This document shows positions 1-7,198 of a DNA stretch of 26,044 nucleotides, piece by piece. The translations under genes and the position numbers were made by a program. The DNA is from VBAS01 sp035318985. GTDB taxonomy: Bacteria; Bacteroidota; Bacteroidia; Chitinophagales; Chitinophagaceae. Location of the stretch: the NCBI GenBank assembly GCA_035318985.1, contig DATHDP010000111.1, positions 1 through 26,044 of the forward strand, read 5' to 3'. The notes beneath the pieces are model-generated. The model ran no database searches and was not told the origin of the DNA. It saw nothing but the letters and a program-made list of their open reading frames with translations. Within the stretch, counting starts at the first letter, position 1, and every line of letters begins with the position of its first letter.

Positions 1-344
1 ATCTTCAATGTATTACTGCCGATCAATGCCTGCTTCACAGGAGATTTACCAGTGATCCCCATCACGATCAAAGTAGCGGATTTCTGGTAAGCCAGCCTTT
101 CCAATGAATCAACAAAGTCATTTCCTTTTTCACGAACACATTCAATTTCTCTGTCCCCTTTTCTAAGCAATTCTTCTTTCAGACTTTCAAGATAGGTGCC
201 TGATATTTCATATTCATCATCGTGACGGTAAAGATTATAAAGAATAATACTTGCTTCTGGTCTTCCGCTTAGCATTTCAGAAGCATAACGGGCAGCATTT
301 AATGCAGTTTCAGAAAAATCAACAGGAATGATTACGGTCTTCAT
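1..344 (-). CDS. Universal stress protein (UspA family), partial: 5' end only
   Basis: The reverse strand reads from an ATG at 344-342 for 114 codons and runs off the window edge with no stop. The N-terminus (KTVIIPVDFSETALNAARYA) is the typical first strand and helix of a UspA domain. The nucleotide-binding signature G-2x-G-9x-G-S is complete: G96, G99, then G109-S110. These are cytoplasmic ATP-binding stress proteins. In Bacteroidota many carry two tandem Usp domains of about 280 residues in total, so a second domain may lie beyond position 1. That part cannot be seen. The gene is divergent from smc across a 433-bp gap and has no evident functional link to the glycosylation genes. Family assignment is firm; the physiological role is unknown. 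Confidence 0.88.
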   Translation of the reverse strand, partial: MKTVIIPVDFSETALNAARYASEMLSGRPEASIILYNLYRHDDEYEISGTYLESLKEELLRKGDREIECVREKGNDFVDSLERLAYQKSATLIVMGITGKSPVKQALIGSNTLK

Positions 345-777
345 GAATCAGTGGTTTTGTTTGTTCGTTTCAAAAATGCGAGCCGAAAATAGCACATTAT
401 TTCGAAGGGTATAAAAATTTGTAAGATGATGATTGTGATACCAACAGTTGTAATTCTTTTGGGCTTCCGTTGCGTCGCACTTTTGTACGATTGGAATTCT
501 ATTCAGCTTTTTAAGTTACACAGATGTTCACAGAATATATTCCGTGTAAATCCGTGACATCTGTGAGATATTTTTTTGACATTCACAATTGACCATTCGT
601 CATTCACGAAGCTTAATCGGAGTTACCGACTTTCAACGGAGCGTCGCAATCAAAGTTTAATCAGGGAACTGAAGCCGGCAACCAAAAAATCTTTTCCCTA
701 ATTTTAACGCAACCCTGTGAATAAGTACTTCTTATTTAAATGAGTTTTGCAGATTATATTCGCCGCTATTAAAACGT
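345..777. other. Gene-free 433-bp divergent gap between the usp gene and smc, with degenerate palindromes
   Basis: No credible ORF is present. The gap should carry the promoters of two divergent genes, but I could not recognise a convincing -33/-7 pair for smc. It holds a nested palindrome (519-565, listed separately) and a run of degenerate heptamer-like units around 578-608 (GACATTCAC, GACCATTC, GTCATTCAC). There is also a direct repeat of GCGTCGCA at 472-479 and 641-648. Such degenerate pieces are common debris of short interspersed repeats in Bacteroidota intergenic DNA. Confidence 0.6.
519..565. repeat. Nested inverted repeat (9-bp outer arms) upstream of smc
   Basis: The outer arms CACAGATGT (519-527) and ACATCTGTG (557-565) are exact reverse complements. 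Inside lies a second near-palindrome, CACAGAATATATTCCGTG (529-546), with one mismatch pair around GAATATATTC. Sequences of the 'CTGTG...CACAG' type recur as short interspersed palindromes in many bacterial genomes. This copy lies about 215 bp upstream of smc and could form a hairpin in RNA of either strand. It has no U-tract, so a terminator role is not supported. Confidence 0.6.
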
Positions 778-783
778 TTGCCC

Positions 784-3700
784 GTGCGCCTAAAAAGTCT
801 TGAAATTAAAGGGTTTAAAAGCTTTGCTGATAAAACTGTTGTCAACTTTGATGACAACGTAACAGGAATCGTTGGCCCTAATGGATGCGGTAAATCTAAT
901 ATCGTGGACAGCATCCGTTGGGTTATTGGCGAGCAAAAGATCAGCCACCTGCGAAGCGAAAACCTCGATAGCCTTGTTTTCAATGGCTCTAAAAGTCGCT
1001 CTGCATCGGGACTTGCGGAAGTGAGTTTAACCTTCGAAAACACAAGGAATCTTCTTCCAACAGAATTTACCACCGTTACTATTACCCGTAAATTTTATAA
1101 AAGCGGTGAAAGTGAATACCGCCTGAATGATGTGCAGTGCCGGTTGAAAGACATCCAGAATCTTTTTATGGATACGGGTATATCAACCGATTCTTATGCC
1201 ATCATTGAATTGGGTATGGTGGATGATCTGATCAAGGACAAAGAAAATAGCCGCCGCCGGATGCTGGAACAAGCAGCAGGTATTTCCATTTATAAAACAA
1301 GAAAGAAAGAAGCGAAGCTTAAACTTGATGCAACGGAGCAGGATATTGCCCGTATCGAGGATCTGTTGTTTGAAATAAACAATCAATTAAAGACATTAGA
1401 GAACCAGGCTAAGAAAGCAGAAAAATATTACGAGGTTAAAAAAGAATATCGTGAAGTAAGTGTTGAGTTGGCAAAAGCAGCATTAGAAAGTTTTAATGTT
1501 ACTTACAAAGAGCTGAATACACAACATGAGACAGAAACTGATAAGCGGATAAAACTGGAAGCGGAGATAGCCACTGATGAAGCTGCACTGGAACAGGATA
1601 AAGTCGTTTTCATTGAAAAGGAAAAAGAGTTACAGGTCATGCAGCATGCATTTAATGAAATGTTGCAGCACCTGAGAACAAAAGAAAACGAGAAAAATCT
1701 TGCTGCTCAACGGTTAGATCATTTGAAGGAAAGGGAATCTGGTTTACAGGATTTTTTACAAAAAGCAGAAGGACAACAACAGGGAATAGAAGAAAGCATT
1801 GCATTTACAGGTTCACAGTTAGAGGAAGAAGCAATGAACCTGGAAGGAATGAACGAGCAGTTGATACAGTTGCGAAATGAAATGGATGCGAAGAGAGTGG
1901 TGATGGATGAAAAAAGAATTTCACTGGATTCATTGCGCAGCGGTTATCAGCAAGTGCAACGCAATCAATTTGAAGCGGAGAAAAAAGTTGTTATTGCCGA
2001 TACTTCAATTCAAAATCTTAGCCGAGCTATCAACCAGATAGAAGATGATAAAGTGAAAAGAGATCAGCAGCGTACACATTTTGCTGATGAACTTCATTTA
2101 CGTGAAAGAGAACTGAACATTAAAAGAACTGATCTCGACCAATTACAAAAGCACCAGGATTATACAAAAGAACAGATACTCCAAACACAGGCATTGCTTG
2201 ATACCCTGAGATCAAGAATGGCTGATGAAACAAGAAAGCTTGATTCAAAGAGAAATGAACATGAACTTCTGAAAAGTTTGATCGATTCAATGGAAGGTTA
2301 TCCCGACAGTGTAAAATTCTTACACAATAACCAGGATTGGAATCATACAGCGCCAATTCTTTCTGATATTATTTATGTAAAAGAAGAATATAGGACAGCG
2401 TTGGAAAATGTATTGGAACCTTATTTGAGCTATTATGTTGTAAACAATTTGCAAGAAGGTTTACAAGCTGTTCATTTATTAGATGCGAATAAAAAAGGGA
2501 AAGCCAATTTCTTTTTGTTGGATAAATTAAATGAATCGCCTGTTGAGATGCATGATTTTTCATCAATGCAAGGCGTATTATCGGCATTAGATGTGATTGA
2601 GGTTGATGAAAAATATCTTGGTCTTGCCCGTCATTTGTTAGCGAATGTGATCATCGCAGAAAATGAGGAGGTATTGCAAAATAGTAATGGCTTTGTAGTT
2701 ATAGAAAAAGGCGGTCGCTATGTAAAAGGAAAGTATTCATTGACCGGTGGTAGTGTTGGTTTGTTTGAAGGAAAGAAGATCGGTCGTGCAAAGAATTTAG
2801 AAAAATTACAAGAAGAAATTATTTCTCAGAATGCAGTTGTTGAATTGCTGAAAGATGAGATACAGGAAAGACACAACGAAGTGATCGCTTTTAATGAAGA
2901 ACTACGTGAGTCTACTTTGAAGAATACCGAAATAGAAATCCAGGAACTTACCAACCAGGTATTTTCATTTCATAACAAATTAGAGAATCTGCATGCTTTA
3001 CAAAGCCAAAGCCAGCATAGGCTTGAAGAATTAAAAGCCGAGATCCAACAAACCCAGGGATCGGTTGAAGCAACACGTAATGATTTGAAATGGCTGAGCG
3101 AAGAATTGGTATTACAAGCTGCAAAGGTGAATGAAGGCGAAGAGATATTTAAAAATGAAGAAGGAAGTTATAATGAATCGAATCGTCAATATAATGAGTT
3201 CAATTTATTAGTGACCAGGCAGCATAGTAAGATCGGCGCCTTGAAACAAGAACTTGATTTCAAGAATAACCAATTGAATGAACTGAAACTGCAGATCGAA
3301 AATAATACGCAACAGCTTTCAGATTCAAGACAACAGATCGAATCATGCATTGTTCAACTTGAGCAGATCGAAGATGAGCTGTTCAACATGTTGAAGTTAA
3401 AAGAAGATGAAGAGAAAAGATTGAATGAGGCAGACCAGGCTTATTATAATTTCAGAAATGAATTAAGTGAGAAAGAAAGCATGCTTCGCCATAAAGTAAA
3501 AGATAAAGAACAGGTTGAGCATTTCCTTGCTGAAATAAAAGATAGGCTGAATGAGGTGAAGCTGCAACTGGCAGGAATGAAAGAGAGATTGCATGTTGAG
3601 TTTCGCATTCACCTTGAAGATATTTTGGATGAAGCAAGGATAAATGAAATGACAGTAGATGACCTGCAGGAAAGATCAGACAGAATGAAAAAACGCCTGG

Positions 3701-4311
3701 AAAACCTTGGCGAAGTAAATCCTACTGCCATCGAAGCTTTTACGGAAATGAAAAAACGGTATGAGTTTATTCTTGAACAAAAGAATGACCTTGTATCAGC
3801 AAAAGAAAGTTTGTTACAAACGATCCAGGAAGTAGAAGCAACAGCTAATCAGAAATTTTTAGAAACATTCCATTTAGTAAGAGAGCATTTCCACCGGGTA
3901 TTTAAAACTTTATTTACCGAAGATGATCAATGCGATCTTATTCTTGAAAATCCGGAGAATCTTGCTGAAACCGGAATTGACGTTATCGCAAAACCTAAAG
4001 GCAAACGGCCATCCTCGCTTACTCAGCTTAGTGGTGGTGAAAGGACTTTAACAGCAACAGCCTTGTTGTTTGCGATCTACCTGATCAAACCAGCACCATT
4101 CTGTATACTGGATGAGGTGGATGCCCCTCTTGATGATGCTAATGTTGGAAAATTCACAAATATGATCCGTGAGTTTAGCGGCAATTCACAATTCATCATT
4201 GTAACACATAATAAAATGACCATGAGTGCTGTTGATGTGATCTATGGTGTTACGATGCAGGAGCCCGGTGTCAGCCGGTTAGTGCCTGTTGATTTCAGAA
4301 GCTTGAGTTAA
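784..4311 (+). CDS. smc: Chromosome segregation protein SMC
   Basis: This is the structural maintenance of chromosomes ATPase, the core of bacterial condensin (SMC-ScpAB), which compacts and segregates the nucleoid. The ORF has no in-frame ATG near its beginning. TTG at 778 and GTG at 784 are the candidates. I chose GTG because it gives MRLKSLEIKGFKSF, the usual SMC N-terminus, for 1175 residues. Counting from it, Walker A GPNGCGKS is at 31-38, the ABC signature LSGGE at 1082-1086 and Walker B ILDEVD at 1108-1113. A long coiled coil runs from about 160 to 500 and from about 675 to 1000, and the hinge domain lies between at roughly 505-670. Length and domain order are normal for a full-length protein. 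No scpA or scpB is visible nearby. Confidence 0.97.
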   Translation: MRLKSLEIKGFKSFADKTVVNFDDNVTGIVGPNGCGKSNIVDSIRWVIGEQKISHLRSENLDSLVFNGSKSRSASGLAEVSLTFENTRNLLPTEFTTVTITRKFYKSGESEYRLNDVQCRLKDIQNLFMDTGISTDSYAIIELGMVDDLIKDKENSRRRMLEQAAGISIYKTRKKEAKLKLDATEQDIARIEDLLFEINNQLKTLENQAKKAEKYYEVKKEYREVSVELAKAALESFNVTYKELNTQHETETDKRIKLEAEIATDEAALEQDKVVFIEKEKELQVMQHAFNEMLQHLRTKENEKNLAAQRLDHLKERESGLQDFLQKAEGQQQGIEESIAFTGSQLEEEAMNLEGMNEQLIQLRNEMDAKRVVMDEKRISLDSLRSGYQQVQRNQFEAEKKVVIADTSIQNLSRAINQIEDDKVKRDQQRTHFADELHLRERELNIKRTDLDQLQKHQDYTKEQILQTQALLDTLRSRMADETRKLDSKRNEHELLKSLIDSMEGYPDSVKFLHNNQDWNHTAPILSDIIYVKEEYRTALENVLEPYLSYYVVNNLQEGLQAVHLLDANKKGKANFFLLDKLNESPVEMHDFSSMQGVLSALDVIEVDEKYLGLARHLLANVIIAENEEVLQNSNGFVVIEKGGRYVKGKYSLTGGSVGLFEGKKIGRAKNLEKLQEEIISQNAVVELLKDEIQERHNEVIAFNEELRESTLKNTEIEIQELTNQVFSFHNKLENLHALQSQSQHRLEELKAEIQQTQGSVEATRNDLKWLSEELVLQAAKVNEGEEIFKNEEGSYNESNRQYNEFNLLVTRQHSKIGALKQELDFKNNQLNELKLQIENNTQQLSDSRQQIESCIVQLEQIEDELFNMLKLKEDEEKRLNEADQAYYNFRNELSEKESMLRHKVKDKEQVEHFLAEIKDRLNEVKLQLAGMKERLHVEFRIHLEDILDEARINEMTVDDLQERSDRMKKRLENLGEVNPTAIEAFTEMKKRYEFILEQKNDLVSAKESLLQTIQEVEATANQKFLETFHLVREHFHRVFKTLFTEDDQCDLILENPENLAETGIDVIAKPKGKRPSSLTQLSGGERTLTATALLFAIYLIKPAPFCILDEVDAPLDDANVGKFTNMIREFSGNSQFIIVTHNKMTMSAVDVIYGVTMQEPGVSRLVPVDFRSLS

Positions 4312-4313
4312 AA

Positions 4314-4521
4314 CCCCCTGTCCCCCTAAAGGGGAGACTTAGGTGGTAGAAACTTTATTGTAATCAAATATCTTTTTACTGAAAATTGCTTTGTAAGAGT
4401 TCATTTCTTTTTCACTATAATTTTAATAACATTTAAAAACTGCCATTGGTTCTTACTACTGTAATGAATATCCCCAATAGTAAAAACTAATGGATCTAAG
4501 TTCCCTTTAGGGGACAGGGGT
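4314..4521. repeat. MITE-like element: inverted-repeat pair filling the smc-DUF486 gap
   Basis: The left arm at 4314-4340 begins CCCCCTGTCCCCCTAAAGGG, and the right arm at 4497-4521 ends TTTAGGGGACAGGGGT. The right arm matches the reverse complement of the left apart from a few single-base differences and small indels. The arms enclose about 156 bp of AT-rich DNA with no ORF. The left arm starts two bases after the smc stop codon, and the right arm ends directly at the ATG of the next gene, so the whole gap is the element. Each arm also has an internal CCCC-TAAA-GGGG type hairpin. Very similar 'CCCCTGTCCCCTAAAGGGG' pieces are, to my knowledge, frequent in Bacteroidota intergenic DNA. No target-site duplication is obvious. 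Confidence 0.65.
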
Positions 4522-4851
4522 ATGAGAACAATTATTCTTCTGATCGCTTCCAATGTATTTATGACCTTTGCGTGGTATTATCATTTAAAACAAGATGGCT
4601 GGCCTTTATGGAAAGCAATTGTGCTCAGCTGGTTCATTGCTCTGTTTGAATATTGTTTGATGGTACCTGCAAACAGAATTGGCTATGCGGGTGGTCTCAG
4701 CGGTTTTCAATTAAAACTGGTACAAGAGGTGATAACATTAGTAGTTTTTGCAGTCTTTGCAGTTGTTTATCTAAAAGAACCTTTGCACTGGAGATATCTT
4801 GTGAGCTTTTGTTTTCTTCTTGGCGCCGTTTATTTTATGTTTAAGAAGTAA
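4522..4851 (+). CDS. DMT-family / DUF486 small membrane protein
   Basis: The protein has 109 residues and four predicted membrane helices (about 3-20, 30-48, 65-85 and 90-107). The conserved DUF486 core is recognisable: MVPANRIGY near residues 47-55, then Q-x-K-L-V-Q-E-V-I-T-L near 63-73, then a short 'L-K-E-P' loop before the last helix. DUF486 proteins belong to the drug/metabolite transporter superfamily as single four-helix units that probably dimerise. No substrate is known. The ATG follows directly on the right arm of the upstream inverted repeat, whose AGGGG lies at ribosome-binding distance. It is convergent with the next gene, with 6 bp between stop codons. Confidence 0.85.
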   Translation: MRTIILLIASNVFMTFAWYYHLKQDGWPLWKAIVLSWFIALFEYCLMVPANRIGYAGGLSGFQLKLVQEVITLVVFAVFAVVYLKEPLHWRYLVSFCFLLGAVYFMFKK

Positions 4852-4857
4852 ATGTTT

Positions 4858-5100
4858 TTAGCCCGATTGCTGCTTGACCTTTTGCTTTTTGATCATATCA
4901 GACTTTACTTTATTTATAGCTCCACTACTTAAGAGGTACACTCCTATACTGATCCCTAATGAACAAATTAAGCTGTGTAATATCCAATTAGCCCGAATAA
5001 AATGCGAAAGAGAATAGTACATAAAAAATATACCACCAGCTACTAAAAGAAAGCCGAATACTGTCTTATAAAGCCATCTTTCAAAATGGTAATTACTCAT
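4858..5100 (-). CDS. Small two-helix membrane protein, unknown function
   Basis: An 80-residue product on the minus strand that I do not recognise. It has two strongly hydrophobic stretches (about 10-32 and 39-60) separated by a short polar turn, and a very basic C-terminal tail (KSDMIKKQKVKQQ) likely to be cytoplasmic. The hydrophobic periodicity and the tight tail-to-tail fit with the DUF486 gene support a real gene. It starts at an ATG at 5100, downstream of TMTC-A and the GT2-tail remnant on the same strand, so it could be the last gene of that transcript. No function is proposed. Confidence 0.6.
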   Translation of the reverse strand: MSNYHFERWLYKTVFGFLLVAGGIFFMYYSLSHFIRANWILHSLICSLGISIGVYLLSSGAINKVKSDMIKKQKVKQQSG

Positions 5101-5137
5101 AAGTTGGTTTTCAGAACTAATGTAGTGAAACTATGGT

Positions 5138-5179
5138 TATTTGCCTGCGATCACTGCTATTCTTTTTCAGACGGCTTAT
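5138..5179 (-). pseudogene. Remnant duplicate of the 3' end of the DPM1-like GT2 gene
   Basis: About 42 bp directly after the TMTC-A coding region match the 3' end of the GT2 gene at 7199-7241. Eighteen bases are identical (5138-5155 and 7199-7216), followed by one mismatch, eleven more identical bases, a 1-nt deletion in the A-run and a few differences. Read on the minus strand it decodes as K-P-S-E-K, then after the frameshift R-I-A-V-I-A-G-K-stop, against K-P-A-E-K-R-I-E-V-I-A-G-K-stop in the intact gene. It is too short to encode anything. It makes TMTC-A a segment flanked by direct repeats about 2.06 kb apart, a footprint of duplication or insertion by recombination. Confidence 0.8.
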
Positions 5180-7095
5180 CTACAAATTTGCTTTATAAAA
5201 TCAGATGCAGGCCGGTATCCTAAATTTTCTGCCTGCTTCATATCAATACAAGCAGCCTCTTTCTTACCTGAATTATATGCTGCTAATCCACGACTGTAAT
5301 ACGAAATTGAATAATCGGCTTTCAATTCTATAGCTTTTGAGTAGTTTTTGATGGCTTCATCATATTTCTTTTCATCTGTAAAAATATTTCCTCTGTTATG
5401 ATATGCCTGGTAATAACCGGGATTAAGTTCAATTGCTTTATTGAAATCACTTAAAGCCTCTTCTTTTCTTTTTTCATTCATAAAAAGGGTACCCCGGTTA
5501 AAATAAGCTATTGGGAGCTGTGGTTTTAGTTCGATCGCTTTATTATAATCTCTTAAAGCTTCTTCATGTCTGCTATTATCACGAAAAAGACTTCCCCTGT
5601 TAATATATACGTCGGTAAAATTTTGATTCAATGAAATGGCTTTATTATAGTCATCTAACGCTTGTTTAAACTTATTTTGATTCATATAAATAAGCCCCCT
5701 GTTGCCATACGCTTGGTAATAGTTTTCTTTTAATTCAATGGCCTTGTTGAAGTCAAGCAAAGCCTGGTCATATTTCTTTTCATCCATTAAAAAGTTACCC
5801 CGGTTATTATAGGCAACTGATATCGTCGGATCTTGATTAATTGCATCATTCCACAAAGTCAGATCAGAGTACCATATTTTACTTTTTTCAAATGTTTTAA
5901 TTGAAAAGAAAATGGTAAATGCACTCAGCAGGAAAATGGGAACCACCTTCATTTTCATGTTCCAGAGCAGGGTAAACCCTTCGCCGAACAGGAAGAAGAT
6001 CCCGATGGAGGGGATATAACTATACCTGTCTGCCATGATGGCGGTACCTACTGGCAGTAATTGCAATACCAGGAAAACAGTAACAGCAAAAAAACCAATT
6101 CCGAAAAATATTTTTTTTGAAAAGCGTAATGAATAGAAAGCAAACGACGCTACCGCTAAAAATAATAATAGATATACATAATATTGAGCTGGGATACTAT
6201 CACCACCTTTTATTGGATAAGAATAAAAAGCACTTAGATTAAGAGGTATTATTATTTTATACAGGTACGAAATAAATCCATAACAGGCAAAAATAATGCG
6301 TTGCAGCAACGTGAAATTTGCAATATCTTCAACTGCGATAGAAGTTTTTTGTGCCATTACAGCCACTGCGCCGAGTATAATTGCCAGAAGAAAGAAGGGC
6401 AGTTTATCAAGAATTGACTTTGCATTTATTTTTCTTCCCTTAAAATAATCTGTAAGTATCAACACCAGCGGGAGAGAGACTGCCATGGCTTTTGAAAGAA
6501 GTGATAGTAAAAATAAAAGCAAAGCAATAAAAATATATTTCTTTTGAAAACCTTTTAAATACTTCATATAGAATATCCAGGATGTCAGAAAGAAAGATGT
6601 ATAAAGCAAGTCTTTCAATTCTGCGGCCCATGCAACAGACTCTACATGAATAGGATGGACACCAAATAGAAGGGCAGCTACTAACGCCAATTGGTATTTT
6701 TCACTAAGCTGTTTCATGGCAAAGAAAACCAGCGCTGTATTCAGTAGATGGAGAAGAAGGTTGACAGTATGATATCCTGTTGCATTTAAACCAAAAAATT
6801 TGTATTCAATAGCCAGGGCCAGTACAGTGAGAGGATGATAATTACCCATTACATATTGTGAAAAAATATCCTTTAGATTAAAGGAAAGTACAAGTTGATT
6901 ATCCCTGATGTAAGCGTTGTCGTCCCAGGCTAATAAGCCGTTAGTCAGAACTGGCAGATAAACAAGAAACGAGATCAGCAGAATGACAGCAAGAGCAAGA
7001 TATTTCTTCCGGTTTTCGAGTTTAGCGGTTTTTGATACTATTGGCGAAATTTTTTTGCCAGTCGGTTTTTGTTTTTGTATTTTTTTCCCTTTCAT
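5176..7095 (-). CDS. TMTC-A: GT-C membrane glycosyltransferase-like protein with TPR array
   Basis: A 639-residue polytopic membrane protein resembling eukaryotic TMTC O-mannosyltransferases (GT105). A longer reading starts at ATG 7164. I chose ATG 7095 because it gives the Lys-rich start MKGKKIQKQK and places WDD at 57-59 and NYHPLT at 85-90, the same positions as in TMTC-B and C. About ten membrane helices occupy 33-400. The first-loop acidic pair (D58, D59) is the expected GT-C metal or donor site. The HPIHVESVAW motif is present, but the following motif reads A-E-L-K-D instead of (S/A)-E-R-K-D, so the arginine found in the other four copies is lost. Residues 428 to the end form five regular 34-residue TPRs plus a degenerate sixth, the most regular array of the five. 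It follows the DPM1-like GT2 on the same strand. Acceptor and sugar are unknown. Confidence 0.85.
   Translation of the reverse strand: MKGKKIQKQKPTGKKISPIVSKTAKLENRKKYLALAVILLISFLVYLPVLTNGLLAWDDNAYIRDNQLVLSFNLKDIFSQYVMGNYHPLTVLALAIEYKFFGLNATGYHTVNLLLHLLNTALVFFAMKQLSEKYQLALVAALLFGVHPIHVESVAWAAELKDLLYTSFFLTSWIFYMKYLKGFQKKYIFIALLLFLLSLLSKAMAVSLPLVLILTDYFKGRKINAKSILDKLPFFLLAIILGAVAVMAQKTSIAVEDIANFTLLQRIIFACYGFISYLYKIIIPLNLSAFYSYPIKGGDSIPAQYYVYLLLFLAVASFAFYSLRFSKKIFFGIGFFAVTVFLVLQLLPVGTAIMADRYSYIPSIGIFFLFGEGFTLLWNMKMKVVPIFLLSAFTIFFSIKTFEKSKIWYSDLTLWNDAINQDPTISVAYNNRGNFLMDEKKYDQALLDFNKAIELKENYYQAYGNRGLIYMNQNKFKQALDDYNKAISLNQNFTDVYINRGSLFRDNSRHEEALRDYNKAIELKPQLPIAYFNRGTLFMNEKRKEEALSDFNKAIELNPGYYQAYHNRGNIFTDEKKYDEAIKNYSKAIELKADYSISYYSRGLAAYNSGKKEAACIDMKQAENLGYRPASDFIKQICR
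5179..5814 (-). repeat. Tandem 102-bp (34-residue) TPR repeats in TMTC-A
   Basis: Five consecutive units of exactly 34 residues fit the pattern (A/V)-Y-x-N-R-G-x-x-x-x-(8)-A-L/I-x-(D/N)-(F/Y)-(N/S)-K-A-I-x-L, and a sixth, degenerate unit leads to the stop. Units 1 and 5 share the DNA string CATATTTCTTTTCATC on the plus strand (near 5769 and 5364), which suggests recent unit duplication inside the array. TPR superhelices bind extended peptides or proteins. Confidence 0.85.
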
Positions 7096-7165
7096 GAATG
7101 GTGAAGATAATAAGGCCCATGTATTTAATTTCAGATCCGGGTTAAAACACCCCAACGAAATCAAG

Positions 7166-7198
7166 GCTTTGCAATATTATCGTTTTGATGTGCAAAGC
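7166..7198 (-). other. Hairpin just after the GT2 stop codon
   Basis: The arms GCTTTGCA (7166-7173) and TGCAAAGC (7191-7198) are exact reverse complements with a 17-nt loop. The upstream arm ends in the GT2 stop codon (CTA at 7198-7200, TAG on the coding strand). On the transcribed strand no U-run follows, so it does not look like an intrinsic terminator. It may instead set differential mRNA stability between the GT2 and TMTC-A. Confidence 0.4.

Noticed and set aside
732..1073. 113-codon open frame on the minus strand over the start of smc
   Set aside because: It lies antisense to the highly conserved ATPase head of smc and has no recognisable domain.
4314..4340. Left arm of the CCCC/GGGG repeat as the smc terminator
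   Set aside because: The short CCCC-TAAA-GGGG stem is not followed by a T-run, and a partner arm exists 160 bp away.
4653..4844. 63-codon frame inside the DUF486 gene
   Set aside because: Out-of-frame shadow of a gene with clear family motifs and membrane helices.
5179..5814. Regular 102-bp repeats as a CRISPR or non-coding tandem array
   Set aside because: The units are in frame, code for canonical 34-residue TPRs and vary at synonymous positions.
7166..7198. Hairpin after the GT2 as an intrinsic terminator
   Set aside because: No U-run follows on the transcribed strand and the 17-nt loop is long; kept only as a possible mRNA-stability structure.
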